Assembly: GCA_903873965.1 (NCBI GenBank)
Contig: CAIQQO010000296.1
Location: 1 to 53,400 of the forward strand
DNA length: 53,400 bases
From: an uncultured bacterium
Lineage (GTDB): Bacteria > Chloroflexota > Anaerolineae > J036 > Brachytrichaceae
Reading direction: 5' to 3'
Below, piece after piece: positions 33,824 to 42,297 of this stretch. Made by a program: the position numbers and the translations under genes. Under the pieces are notes generated by a model. That model worked only from the letters and a program-made list of their open reading frames with translations, was not told the origin of the DNA and searched no databases. How positions within the stretch are numbered: position 1 is the first letter of the stretch; each line of letters starts with the position of its first letter.

Positions 33824-35044
33824 CTATGTTCTGTATTTACCGTTGATCGTAACATAGTCGTGTGACAGATCGCATGTCCAGATAGTGGTTGATACGGCGC
33901 CAGTACCCAGATCAAGGCGAACACTGACGTCATGCGATTGGATTGCTTTCGTTGCCTCAGCATCAGAGTAGCGCGTAGGCATGCCGTGTTTAAATACCAG
34001 CACGTCGCCAAACCATAGCGACATGCGCTCCGGGTCGACTTCTTCGCCGCTGTATCCGGCTGCAGCAATGATGCGCCCCCAGTTAGCGTCTTCCCCATAG
34101 AATGCCGTTTTAACCAGCGGGGACTTGGCTATCGTTCTCCCTACGTTTTCAGCTGTGCGCATATCCGGCGCACCCGTGATCGATAGCGTAATGAGTTTTG
34201 TCGCACCTTCACCGTCGCGTGCCATTTGTTTGGCCAGGTTGATACAGACTTCTGTCAGTGCTGCTTGAAACACATCAAGTGACTCGGCATTGTCAATCGA
34301 TACGCCACTTGCGCCATTGGCTAACACAAGCAACGTGTCGTTGGTGCTGGTGTCGCCATCGACGCTGATGTGGTTGAAAGACAGACCAGCCGCCTGTACT
34401 AGTGCTGGTTTGAGCAACTCCGGCGCAATTCTGGCATCCGTCATGACAACACTGAGCATGGTGGCTAGATCTGGATGAATCATGCCAGAACCTTTGGCGA
34501 TTCCCGTCACATGCACCATTTTGCCGGATATCATGATCTCGGCATAAGCGATTTTTTGAACGGTATCGGTGGTCATGATGGCGCGTGCGGCAGCTTCAAG
34601 TCCATCAGTCGACAGCACTGGCACGGCTAATTGCACACCATTCTTGACCTTCGCCATGGGCAGGTTGACGCCAATGACGCCGGTGGACATGACGAGTACC
34701 TGCGAGGCATGGACTGTTCCGCCAGCATATTGTGATGTGAGTGAACCGGCAAGCGTCTGTGCTGTCTCACGGCAGTCGGCTAATCCCTGTTCGCCTGTAC
34801 AGGCGTTGGCGCAACCGGAATTAATGATCACGGCACGGATGTGAGTATGATCTAAAGCCAAAACATGCTGGTCAAACAATACAGGTGCCGCTTTTACCTT
34901 GTTCGTTGTAAAAAGCGCTGCTGCTGCACAGTCAACGCTACTCACAATCAGCGCTACGTCAGGCAGACCGGTTTTCTTGATTTGTGCCGCAATGCCAGCA
35001 GCTTTGAAGCCATCCGGAAGGTGAGGAGATATCAAGTTTGTCAT
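33824..35044 (-). CDS. argJ: Bifunctional ornithine acetyltransferase/N-acetylglutamate synthase ArgJ
   Basis: Arginine biosynthesis: transfers acetyl from N-acetylornithine to glutamate, and in the bifunctional form also makes N-acetylglutamate from acetyl-CoA. The 406-aa proprotein has the self-cleavage site in HPDLATMLSV, with the nucleophilic Thr195 that becomes the N-terminus of the beta chain. NSGCANACTGEQG (75-87) and MSTGVIGV (119-126) are further family marks, and the C-terminus ends in NGKYRT, close to the usual NxxYRT ending. No other arg gene is nearby. It follows the APH-type kinase gene by five bases, so it is expressed as part of that operon. Confidence 0.96.
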   Translation of the reverse strand: MTNLISPHLPDGFKAAGIAAQIKKTGLPDVALIVSSVDCAAAALFTTNKVKAAPVLFDQHVLALDHTHIRAVIINSGCANACTGEQGLADCRETAQTLAGSLTSQYAGGTVHASQVLVMSTGVIGVNLPMAKVKNGVQLAVPVLSTDGLEAAARAIMTTDTVQKIAYAEIMISGKMVHVTGIAKGSGMIHPDLATMLSVVMTDARIAPELLKPALVQAAGLSFNHISVDGDTSTNDTLLVLANGASGVSIDNAESLDVFQAALTEVCINLAKQMARDGEGATKLITLSITGAPDMRTAENVGRTIAKSPLVKTAFYGEDANWGRIIAAAGYSGEEVDPERMSLWFGDVLVFKHGMPTRYSDAEATKAIQSHDVSVRLDLGTGAVSTTIWTCDLSHDYVTINGKYRT

Positions 35045-35049
35045 GAGGT

Positions 35050-35853
35050 TTAGAAGAATTCGTATAGACCAAGGAAGTAATTGCAGATTTCTGTCAATAA
35101 GGGTTCGGTGCCGTAACCGGCATAAAACGCCTCAAGATCGTGCTGGCGATGATCCGAAAAAGCAACGCCCTGTGGACGAGTCGCCAGTGCCAGGTCATAG
35201 CGCGGATCACCGATAGATGCACCAGACCAGTCGATCACTCCCGCGATCTGGTCATCATGGACGACTACATTATCGATAGAGAAATCGCCGTGGATCAGCA
35301 CCGGCGCTGTAGATAAGGGTTTTGTGCTCCGCAGCCGGGCAAGCAATTGAGGCGTTCCATCAACGTTGAAATGCTCAAGGTTTTCCTCAGCCTCATCGAG
35401 CATGGAATCGAGCCATGAAATGCCATGACTCGACATGTCGACGGGTGGGGGAGTAGCATGCAACTTCGCCAGGGTTTTACCGAAATTGCGAATTAGCCCG
35501 CTGCGATAGCCTGGATCGAGGTTCTGGTGTAATGCAGCATCGAGAGTGATACCAGGTATGTACTCCATGGCAAGCCACCGTACAGGAACGATTCCTGTGT
35601 CGTCGCGAACAGAAACATGCGGTAGAGGTGAAAGACGCATGTCTACATCGAGACCTGCCAGAGACAGCAGGGCGCGATATTCTTTCGATAGCCAGCCGCC
35701 ATATAACGCCCCCTCGGCGCGCTTAACGATAAACTTGCCGCGTTCGGTCTGAGCCAGGGTAACCGTTGAGGTCATTCCTTGCGGCAGATCGTAAAGCTCA
35801 AGCACTGTTCCGATGATCTCGGTAACGACGGCTGGAATATCGGAAGATATCAT
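35050..35853 (-). CDS. Aminoglycoside phosphotransferase (APH)-family kinase
   Basis: Small-molecule kinase of the APH/choline-kinase fold, 267 aa. The catalytic loop reads LIHGDFSIDNVVV (HGDxxxxN) and the metal-binding motif is VIDWSGASIGDPRYDLA. The N-lobe carries an ATP-binding lysine in KFIVKRAEG. Family members phosphorylate antibiotics, homoserine, sugars or cell metabolites; nothing in the sequence favours resistance. It overlaps the Gfo/Idh/MocA gene by 4 bases and precedes argJ by five, so a metabolic role is more likely than a resistance role. Confidence 0.88.
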   Translation of the reverse strand: MISSDIPAVVTEIIGTVLELYDLPQGMTSTVTLAQTERGKFIVKRAEGALYGGWLSKEYRALLSLAGLDVDMRLSPLPHVSVRDDTGIVPVRWLAMEYIPGITLDAALHQNLDPGYRSGLIRNFGKTLAKLHATPPPVDMSSHGISWLDSMLDEAEENLEHFNVDGTPQLLARLRSTKPLSTAPVLIHGDFSIDNVVVHDDQIAGVIDWSGASIGDPRYDLALATRPQGVAFSDHRQHDLEAFYAGYGTEPLLTEICNYFLGLYEFF

Positions 35854-36926
35854 GCGGCTATTTCACGACCTTGCGTAGCCGACTGTTGTATCAATTCAAG
35901 GATGCGTGTGGTTTGAAGGGCTTCTTCGGGCTTAACCATCAGCGGGCCTTCACCGCGAATCGCAGCGATAAACGATGCGATCGATGCGGATGTGCCTGCC
36001 CCGGGATAGCGTGATGTATCCGGAATGACGGTCTCCATGGCGCCGTTATGCTCTTGATAAAAGCGCAGAGGCGTGTCGCGGCCATACTTATCCGGCGAAC
36101 GATCAGCGCCGCCACGCGTCCCAAATAGTGTTACACGTTCTTCGCTTGATCCAAATGCTGCCCACGTCACGACTAGACGGATAAGACCGCCATCAGCAAG
36201 TGCTATGTTGGCAATTGCCGTATCATCGACATCATAACGACCGGCTGTGCCGCGATCGATGCCCCAACCACCCAGTCCAATCTTTTGTTCACCCAAGGCA
36301 GAACTCAACATGCCGCGCACCGCGCCTACTTTGGGGAAGCCCAGCAAGAACATGGCGAGATCGAGCATGTGGACGCCGATGTCATAAAGGGCGCCTGCGC
36401 CGGCCATGTCTTTATTAGTGAACCAACTGCCGAATCCCGGTATGCCGGTCGAGCGTATCATACGCACGTCCGCCAGATATACCTTGCCGAAACGACCTTC
36501 AACCACGGCTTCACGCATGGCGCGGGAAGTGCCCTCGAAGCGCATATGCTGGTTGATGCTGAGTAGTTTTCCCGTGCGTTGCGAGGTGGCGATCATCTCT
36601 TCCGCCAGAGCAGCGCTGGTAGCAAACGGTTTTTCGCACATTACGTGCTTGCCTGCTTCGAGTGCCGCAATAGACACCGGTGCATGGAGAAAGTTGGGCA
36701 AGCCAACGCTGACCACATCAATATCCGGATCAGCCAGTAATTCCTTGTAGTCGGCATAGGCGCGAGGAACATGCAATTCCTTTGCCACACTTTGCGCACG
36801 AGCCAGGTTAGCATCGCACACCGCAACTACATCGATTCCCGCTGCTTGAAAACCGGGGATATGTCCACGTCTGCCAATTTCTCCGCAACCAAGAACGCCG
36901 GCGCGAAGTGTTTGTTTATTTGTCAT
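35850..36926 (-). CDS. Gfo/Idh/MocA-family oxidoreductase (second copy)
   Basis: 358-aa NAD(P)-dependent oxidoreductase. The Rossmann motif is GVLGCGEIGRRGHIPGF, the catalytic motif CEKPFA (about residue 97), and the C-terminal domain has GAGALYDIGVHMLDLAMFLLG, the typical substrate-loop Asp/His pattern. It is only distantly similar to the oxidoreductase at 8223 and is not a recent duplicate. GAGG at 7-base spacing precedes the ATG. It is the first gene of a tight operon with the APH-type kinase and argJ, and is divergent from the tRNA-Ser pair. Confidence 0.92.
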   Translation of the reverse strand: MTNKQTLRAGVLGCGEIGRRGHIPGFQAAGIDVVAVCDANLARAQSVAKELHVPRAYADYKELLADPDIDVVSVGLPNFLHAPVSIAALEAGKHVMCEKPFATSAALAEEMIATSQRTGKLLSINQHMRFEGTSRAMREAVVEGRFGKVYLADVRMIRSTGIPGFGSWFTNKDMAGAGALYDIGVHMLDLAMFLLGFPKVGAVRGMLSSALGEQKIGLGGWGIDRGTAGRYDVDDTAIANIALADGGLIRLVVTWAAFGSSEERVTLFGTRGGADRSPDKYGRDTPLRFYQEHNGAMETVIPDTSRYPGAGTSASIASFIAAIRGEGPLMVKPEEALQTTRILELIQQSATQGREIAA

Positions 36927-36977
36927 GTCTCAGCCTCATGCCCTGAAGATTGGCATATTTTACTTCTGCTTTTTGGG

Positions 36978-37006
36978 TTGACCCTACGGTACTCACGTGG
37001 TATATT
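36978..37006 (+). promoter_or_regulatory. Promoter of the tRNA-Ser pair
   Basis: -35 TTGACC (36978-36983), 17-base spacer, -10 TATATT (37001-37006); ten of twelve consensus positions match. Transcription would begin near 37013, about 45 bases before the first tRNA. Confidence 0.75.
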
Positions 37007-37058
37007 TAGATTCCGGCGCTTGCGAAAGTGTGATAAGTCAGCACGGTGCCCACAATAA

Positions 37059-37146
37059 GGAAAGGTGGCCGAGTGGTTTAAGGCGACGGTCTTGAAAACC
37101 GTTGTGGGTCTATGGCTCACCGTGAGTTCGAATCTCACCCTTTCCG
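37059..37146 (+). tRNA. tRNA-Ser (UGA)
   Basis: Class II tRNA of 88 bases. The acceptor stem GGAAAGG (37059-37065) pairs with CCTTTCC (37139-37145), discriminator G. The D-arm begins GCCGAGTGG, the anticodon TGA is at 37093-37095 in loop CTTGAAA, a long variable arm follows, and the T-loop is TTCGAAT. CCA is not encoded. It reads UCN serine codons. Confidence 0.97.
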
Positions 37147-37158
37147 TAATCTACCTCT

Positions 37159-37248
37159 GGGGAGGTGCCGGAGTGGACGATCGGAGCCGCCTGCTAAGCG
37201 GTTGTGCGCCTAATAAGTGCACCCAGGGTTCGAATCCCTGCCTCCCCG
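37159..37248 (+). tRNA. tRNA-Ser (GCU)
   Basis: Class II tRNA of 90 bases. The acceptor stem GGGGAGG (37159-37165) pairs with CCTCCCC (37241-37247), discriminator G. The anticodon GCT is at 37193-37195 in loop CTGCTAA, with a long variable arm and T-loop TTCGAAT. CCA is not encoded. It reads AGU/AGC and follows the other tRNA-Ser by 12 bases, so both come from one transcript. Confidence 0.97.
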
Positions 37249-37250
37249 TA

Positions 37251-37279
37251 AAAAAGGACCAGCACTGCTGGTCCTTTTT
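37251..37279. terminator. Bidirectional terminator between tRNA-Ser pair and MFS gene
   Basis: A perfect stem of 12 or more bp (37251-37263 with 37267-37279), flanked by an A run on one side and a T run on the other, ends both the tRNA transcript (+) and the convergent MFS gene (-), whose stop is 4 bases away. Confidence 0.92.
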
Positions 37280-37283
37280 GTTG

Positions 37284-38582
37284 CTACCCGATGGGCAATG
37301 TCTTGGCTTCCGGTCCGTGAGGTTTGTTTCGGCTCATCGCAATGACGATGAGTGGAAACAGCGAAATAGCAATACCCACAATCGCCACCATGTTGAAACC
37401 AAGTGCCTGCAACAATACACCACTGCTCAGGCTGCCCACAGCAGAAGCGATATTCACCATGACTTCATTGGCTCCCTGCATGCGCGGACGACTGCTGGAT
37501 TCAAAGGCATCAGTTAATAATGTTGATCCGGCGATATAGCATCCGCTCCAGCCAAGTCCAATGAGGAAAAGCGCCAAACCAATCCAGGGCGTCATCAACG
37601 ATAACGGCGCAATGACACAACCAACCGCGATAATCAGCGCACTGATGATGATCATCAGACGTCGTCCCATACGATCAGCCAATTGGCCGATGATCGGAGA
37701 GAATGCAAACATACCTAGCACGTGACCGCTGGTGACTAGAGATACTTCGCCAAGATCATGGTTGTGATGTGTCATGTGCAGACTGATAATGGCCATCATC
37801 ATCACCATGGTGGCCTGTGCGGCAATCATCGTAAACATGGCAATGCGCGCTTCACGGTTTGATAATAGCTGTACCAGTGGTCGGACTTTATCAGTATTCT
37901 GCAGGGTTCCATGAGTTGCTGACATCGTTTTTTTACTATCAAGATGCGCCTGATTTACGCGCGCCGCGATACCACGCAAATCCATTGAGAGAAGTATGAA
38001 AATGACGATGGCCGCTATAGCTACCAGACAGGCAGTTGCGAAATAGGGTCCAACGAGATTCTCAAATCCTGCTGCCGAGGCGATATTACTGGCCGGAGCA
38101 ACAAGCGTTGGGCCCAGAATTGCGCCCACGGTTCCTCCGAAAATTACTGTGCTCAAAGCCCTTCCACGTCGCTCTGGAGGATTGATCTCCGCAGCGCCAT
38201 AACGCGCCTGATCCAGTGTTGCTCTGCCCGCTCCCAGAAGCATGAGGCCGGCGAGAAACGTGGTCAGACCTGACATGGCCACGCTGATGCCGCAAATGAT
38301 CCCACCCAGAATAGCGATGGTACAACCGACCAGGAGTCCGTAACGGCGACCGATACGCCCCATGAGTTGACCGGCCGGATACGCAGCCAAAGAGCCGCCT
38401 GCCAGCATCAGGGCGCTTGGTAGTCCTGCCAGGGCATCCTGCCCGGTTAGGTGAGAGATAACCAGTGGATTTACGGTCGTGCTGGCCAGCAATGCTGCAG
38501 AAGCGATGCTTTGTGTGAGAAATAGCCCGATAGTTGCCTGCCGAATATGCTGGGCATCAGTCTTGACAAGTGTATTGGTCAT
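37284..38582 (-). CDS. MFS transporter
   Basis: Major facilitator superfamily protein, 432 aa with about 12 predicted membrane helices in two halves joined by a polar cytoplasmic loop (about 195-230, DLRGIAARVNQAHLDSKKT). The motif-A loops are GQLMGRIGRRYGL (N half) and GQLADRMGRRLMI (C half). The architecture and the Met/Ala-rich helices fit the drug-efflux-like MFS branch, but no substrate can be assigned. The gene stands alone on the minus strand between the tRNA-Ser terminator and the cytochrome operon terminator. Confidence 0.92.
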   Translation of the reverse strand: MTNTLVKTDAQHIRQATIGLFLTQSIASAALLASTTVNPLVISHLTGQDALAGLPSALMLAGGSLAAYPAGQLMGRIGRRYGLLVGCTIAILGGIICGISVAMSGLTTFLAGLMLLGAGRATLDQARYGAAEINPPERRGRALSTVIFGGTVGAILGPTLVAPASNIASAAGFENLVGPYFATACLVAIAAIVIFILLSMDLRGIAARVNQAHLDSKKTMSATHGTLQNTDKVRPLVQLLSNREARIAMFTMIAAQATMVMMMAIISLHMTHHNHDLGEVSLVTSGHVLGMFAFSPIIGQLADRMGRRLMIIISALIIAVGCVIAPLSLMTPWIGLALFLIGLGWSGCYIAGSTLLTDAFESSSRPRMQGANEVMVNIASAVGSLSSGVLLQALGFNMVAIVGIAISLFPLIVIAMSRNKPHGPEAKTLPIG

Positions 38583-38627
38583 GGGATCCAGTTAACAAAC
38601 CCGAGGAATCAGCGTATCGTAACATGA

Positions 38628-38674
38628 TCGATAAAAAATAAAATACCGCGAATCGATCACAGCGACTCGCGGTA
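38628..38674 (-). terminator. Terminator of the bc1-type operon
   Basis: An 8-bp stem (38644-38651 with 38667-38674) with further inner pairing, followed on the minus strand by TTTTATTTTTTA (38632-38643). It lies 25 bases after the cytochrome c stop. Confidence 0.85.
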
Positions 38675-38699
38675 CGTTTTTGGATTTATCGCGCAGAGA

Positions 38700-39620
38700 C
38701 TACTTAAGCGATGCGAGATAAGAAACCAGGTTCTTCAGGTCTCCTTCAGCAATCGTTTTGCCAAATGTAGGCGGCATAACACCTGAAGGACAGGCTCCCT
38801 GTGGGCATTTTGCCACAACAAATGCCTGAGGATTTATGATGGACTCGTGGATATACTCGTCAGCCGTTGCAGCTTTTCCCTGGCTGGTTTTGTAGTCAGC
38901 TTCGGTGAAACGAGTTGCAGCTGTTGTGCCAAATGTTGACAGGTTCGGACCGATATTCCCTTGCGCAACGCCCTTGATGGCATGGCATGCATTGCATCCA
39001 TTCTTCAGGAAAGCTGTCTTGCCAGCTTCTTGTTCTGGCGTCAGCGGCACTGCAGTTGCCTTCGGTGTGAAGGCCGCGCCGGGTTTCGGTGAATCGATTA
39101 TGCCAGCGGTAGCGGGCGCCTGCGACCAGTTGAGAATGAATGTGGATACGTCGTTAATCTGGTCATCACGCAGGTTGCCGCCGTATGCCTGACCGAACGC
39201 AGGATGGGTGACTTCCCACTGGTTGCTGCTCTTGAGCGGAATACCTGAGGCGGTTACGGCTCGGATGTACCCATCCAGATTGCCTACCCACTGGATATCC
39301 AGAAGGCGCTGGCTCTTTTGAACTTCAATTTTGCCTTCCTTTTTTCCAAGGAATGTGACGCTGCTCAATGCAGGCCCTTGACCTTCGATGCCTTTGCCGT
39401 CAGCGCCGTGGCAGCGGGCGCATTGATCGAAATATACCTTCGCCCCGGCTTCAATGGCGCGTGCGGTGTACTTCGCATCTTGTTCGCCGAGTGCCTTTGT
39501 CAGGTCGCTAAAGCCTGTAATGGCGCAGGCTGCCAGAAATCCAACCACGCTGATCAAACCAACGATGACGCGCAGGTTGAAGCTGGGCTTGAAAGTGACT
39601 ATCTTCTTGATGATGCTCAT
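38700..39620 (-). CDS. Membrane-anchored dihaem cytochrome c of bc1-type complex
   Basis: Two cytochrome c domains in 306 aa. Haem attachment sites are CARCH (67-71) and CNACH (209-213). The first domain (about 55-165) and second (about 195-305) are joined by a Pro/Ala/Lys linker. The N-terminus has a hydrophobic segment (about 18-35) containing a lipobox-like LAAC, so it is anchored either by a helix or by lipid, facing outside. It follows the cytochrome b gene and replaces the usual cytochrome c1 or PetJ role of passing electrons on from the Rieske protein; this role is inferred from the gene order. A 28-base palindrome separates it from cytochrome b. Confidence 0.93.
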   Translation of the reverse strand: MSIIKKIVTFKPSFNLRVIVGLISVVGFLAACAITGFSDLTKALGEQDAKYTARAIEAGAKVYFDQCARCHGADGKGIEGQGPALSSVTFLGKKEGKIEVQKSQRLLDIQWVGNLDGYIRAVTASGIPLKSSNQWEVTHPAFGQAYGGNLRDDQINDVSTFILNWSQAPATAGIIDSPKPGAAFTPKATAVPLTPEQEAGKTAFLKNGCNACHAIKGVAQGNIGPNLSTFGTTAATRFTEADYKTSQGKAATADEYIHESIINPQAFVVAKCPQGACPSGVMPPTFGKTIAEGDLKNLVSYLASLK

Positions 39621-39638
39621 TCACTGTACCTCGTGACA

Positions 39639-39666
39639 CCCTTTCTCACTCTAGAGTGAGAAAGGG
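39639..39666. repeat. Perfect 28-base palindrome between cytochrome b and cytochrome c genes
   Basis: Bases 39639-39666 are a perfect palindrome (14-base arms, no spacer). In RNA they would form a 12-bp stem with a 4-base loop. The sequence lies in the 65-base intercistronic gap and is followed on the minus strand by TGTCACGAGG, so it is not a classical terminator. A processing or stability element is the likeliest role. Confidence 0.75.
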
Positions 39667-39685
39667 CTAATCTCAATCTGCCCGT

Positions 39686-41371
39686 CTAGTGCTCGGAGTT
39701 CTTGTGGATGAACTTGAACTTGGTGAAATCCTGCGCAGCACCAGTCAGGTCATCTGTATATTTAATGTCGAGGGTGATCTGCTTCAGGTCCGGCTGGATC
39801 TCGACAATCTTTACAGTTGCCACGGTGTCCTGTGACAGCTTGCGCCCGTTTGGATCTGCCGTGGACATACGGTGCTGCATATCGTAGTAGAGCGTCTTAA
39901 TGATCGCATTCAGCTCCGGTGCGTCAGCAACGCCAGGGTCCGCTGATACCTGATAATCGCCTACGATCATTTGATCAAACGGGATCTTCATCAGTTCGCC
40001 CTCGCCTTCGTCCGGCATGAACTCCTGACCGATTTCTGACGGTGGTGCGCCTCCAACAAAGCCGAAACCCGTCACAGGTACGCCTGTAGGAATGCCGGCC
40101 AGGGAAAGATAAAGAATTAGTATGGTAAACAATCCGCCCAGCGTCAGCATAATCTTGCGTTGACCGTATCGGCGGCTTGGGTTTGGATCAATGTAAGGTA
40201 CGACGGCAAGCAGAACAAATACCAGTGGGCCAACCACAATTCCCCATAATACCTTTGGCGTGATACCAAGGACATTGGCAGAGAATTTGTCAAGTCCATT
40301 GGCTAGGTCACCTGGTAGGAAGGGTATAATGTGCGGAATTTTGAGCAGGCCCTGCAGCCAGTAGAAGTACCAGGGCGCGACTGTGTGGTTTGGCGTTACC
40401 AGTGGATTACTGTGCGTCTCAAGTGGCGCGCGGTACCATGTAGCGCAGGAAATCGCGAGAATTGCCATCGCAATCGCGATGTACATGATCTCATTGGTGG
40501 CGATGTCAGGCAGGAAATTGACGCGCTTGTCAGGAGATACCTTACGTGCGCTATCCTCGCCTACAGCTTCCATATCAGGCGGGAGGCTAAGCCCCCATCG
40601 CACTACTTTGTAGTAGTGAACAGCGAGGAATACGATGCCAATAAAAGGCAGTAGAACAACGTGTAGCAGGTAAAAGCGCAATAGACCACCAGCACCAATA
40701 TCTGGCGCGCCGCGCAACAGTAGATTCACGGTCGGGCCTACGCCAGGGGCTGCATCCGCCATGCTGGTTCCGATGGTAACCGCCCAGAATGCCAACTGAT
40801 CCCACGGTAGCAGATAACCGCTGAATGACAATCCCAATGTCATCATCAACAGGACAACACCTGTCAGCCAGGTGAATTGGCGGGGCTTCTTGTAGGAGCC
40901 TGTGATGAAGGTGCGCATCATGTGTAGCGTGACAACCACGACCATCACTTCCGCGCCCAAGCGATGCAGGTCACGTACAAACATGCCAAAAGGCACGTTT
41001 GTAAGAATGTCAATCATGCTTGAATATGCGCGCTCAGGTGAAGGCGTATAAAAAATCATCAGGTAGATGCCCGTAATGATTTCAATCGCAAAGAAAAGCG
41101 CCGACAATAACCCCAAACGAAAAGTGGGATAAAGGGTCGTTGTTGCCTCGTGGTAAAACGTAGGCCGGATATGGAACCAAAAACTTTCCGTGTGGGGTTT
41201 TACGCGTGGATTCGGCTTGGGCGGTGGATCACCGCGCAAAATGCCACGTACATCGTCCCATGACAGACCGGTCGTCATACGCTGAAAGACATCATCTGCG
41301 CGTTGTGCCACAGTCGCCTTAAATCCAGTGGTTTTAACCTGGTTGACGAGTCTTTTTCCGATAATAGCCAT
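39686..41371 (-). CDS. Cytochrome b of bc1/b6f-type complex, with C-terminal extension
   Basis: Quinol-oxidising subunit, 561 aa. Haem-binding helices are visible in LHRLGAEVMVVVVTLHMMRTF and FYLLHVVLLPFIGIVFLAVHYYKVV, giving the four histidines. The quinol-site motif appears as APWYFYWLQGL (the PEWY equivalent with the Glu replaced by Ala). About 60 extra N-terminal residues precede the core. After the last membrane helix (about 420-440) comes an unusual soluble extension of some 120 residues (from GFVGGAPP to the end). It is the second gene of a Rieske - cytochrome b - cytochrome c operon that makes a complex III. Confidence 0.94.
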   Translation of the reverse strand: MAIIGKRLVNQVKTTGFKATVAQRADDVFQRMTTGLSWDDVRGILRGDPPPKPNPRVKPHTESFWFHIRPTFYHEATTTLYPTFRLGLLSALFFAIEIITGIYLMIFYTPSPERAYSSMIDILTNVPFGMFVRDLHRLGAEVMVVVVTLHMMRTFITGSYKKPRQFTWLTGVVLLMMTLGLSFSGYLLPWDQLAFWAVTIGTSMADAAPGVGPTVNLLLRGAPDIGAGGLLRFYLLHVVLLPFIGIVFLAVHYYKVVRWGLSLPPDMEAVGEDSARKVSPDKRVNFLPDIATNEIMYIAIAMAILAISCATWYRAPLETHSNPLVTPNHTVAPWYFYWLQGLLKIPHIIPFLPGDLANGLDKFSANVLGITPKVLWGIVVGPLVFVLLAVVPYIDPNPSRRYGQRKIMLTLGGLFTILILYLSLAGIPTGVPVTGFGFVGGAPPSEIGQEFMPDEGEGELMKIPFDQMIVGDYQVSADPGVADAPELNAIIKTLYYDMQHRMSTADPNGRKLSQDTVATVKIVEIQPDLKQITLDIKYTDDLTGAAQDFTKFKFIHKNSEH

Positions 41372-41403
41372 ACACTCAACTCCTCAGTCAATCGCTCAAT
41401 AAA

Positions 41404-42048
41404 CTAGAAGTGCGACTTGCCGGTGATTTTCAATCCGGTATTTACTTTGATGGTTACGGCATTGGTTGGCACAGCCAATGGTGCGCCGTCTTTTGATTCA
41501 GCGACCAGATTGCCTGCCTGATCGTAGGCTTCAACTGCGAACTGATCGAGGCTGCGCGGTGCGGGCCCGGCAATATAAGTGCCGTCTTTCTCAAACTGAG
41601 AGCCATGGCATGGGCAGGCGAAGCGGTTGGCAAGACCGTCCCAGGCAAAAATGCAGCCCAGATGCGTACACACTTTGTAATTGGCAATAATGCCCGCGTC
41701 GGTTGTCACCATCCAGAATTTACCCAGGTTATTGGCGACTGGTTCGGCGCCTTTGTCTGGAAAATCAGTGGGACTCACAGCAATCTTGCCGCCGAATTGA
41801 TTTTCGCGAAAGCGTGGAAGTGCAAACAGCACGGAAATTCCTGCCGTCTCAGCAAGGAAAAGGGCCATCGAAGCGCCCCAAACGTAGTACAAAAACTCAC
41901 GGCGAGTAACACCTTTGGGTGCAACAGGCGCTGGAGGTGCGGCCGGAGCTGTTTTTGCAGCAGCGGTTTTAGCCGCTACGGTCTTAGTAGCTGGCGCCGC
42001 TGGTTTTGGTGCGGGAGCAGCTGGTGGTGGGGCTGTTGTTTCTGCCAT
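41404..42048 (-). CDS. Rieske iron-sulfur protein of bc1-type complex
   Basis: Carries the [2Fe-2S] cluster that takes electrons from quinol. Cluster ligands are in CTHLGC and CPCHGSQF. A long Ala/Pro/Lys/Thr-rich N-terminus (about 45 residues) precedes a Tat-like [19 protein letters not shown] signal-anchor helix. The frame is open from 42105, but the ATG at 42048 (MAETTAPP) is preceded by AAGGAG at 5-base spacing, so I place the start there (214 aa). First gene of the complex III operon, 32 bases before cytochrome b. Confidence 0.94.
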   Translation of the reverse strand: MAETTAPPPAAPAPKPAAPATKTVAAKTAAAKTAPAAPPAPVAPKGVTRREFLYYVWGASMALFLAETAGISVLFALPRFRENQFGGKIAVSPTDFPDKGAEPVANNLGKFWMVTTDAGIIANYKVCTHLGCIFAWDGLANRFACPCHGSQFEKDGTYIAGPAPRSLDQFAVEAYDQAGNLVAESKDGAPLAVPTNAVTIKVNTGLKITGKSHF

Positions 42049-42131
42049 CTTTTCTCCTTGAATGTTATTTGGGATACGTCGCGTGCACTCAATGGGACCA
42101 CACACGGGTCGCCCACTACGGATATCAATAC

Positions 42132-42152
42132 TTACTAAACAGTGTTACTAAA
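42132..42152 (-). promoter_or_regulatory. Direct repeat in the Rieske leader
   Basis: TTACTAAA occurs at 42132-42139 and again at 42145-42152, a 13-base period, about 90 bases upstream of the Rieske ATG. It could be a binding site for a regulator or part of an AT-rich promoter region. I could not settle the promoter here: a TAGACA-like -35 near 42182 with TAATAG is the best, weak candidate. Confidence 0.25.
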
Positions 42153-42237
42153 TCCTATTATTACACGAACACATATTGTCTACGAGATTTCCAGGCGTGA
42201 AATATCTATAGACAAAGATTGTGCGTGTGCGTTTCGC

Positions 42238-42267
42238 AAAAGCTTGTGCAATATATCACAAGCTTTT
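42238..42267 (-). terminator. Terminator of uppP
   Basis: A perfect 11-bp stem (42238-42248 with 42257-42267) with an 8-base AT-rich loop, flanked by A and T runs. It lies 31 bases after the uppP stop on the minus strand and separates it from the complex III operon. Confidence 0.75.
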
Positions 42268-42297
42268 TGGAGTGTCAACGCAAGTTGCATGGTGAGT

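Noticed and set aside
35050..35853. Aminoglycoside resistance gene
   Set aside because: The fold is APH-type, but the gene is embedded in a metabolic operon with argJ and an oxidoreductase and has no mobile context. Calling it a resistance gene is unsupported.
37059..37248. tRNA-Ser pair as an integration (att) site
   Set aside because: No integrase gene or repeated tRNA 3' end is visible on either side within the window.
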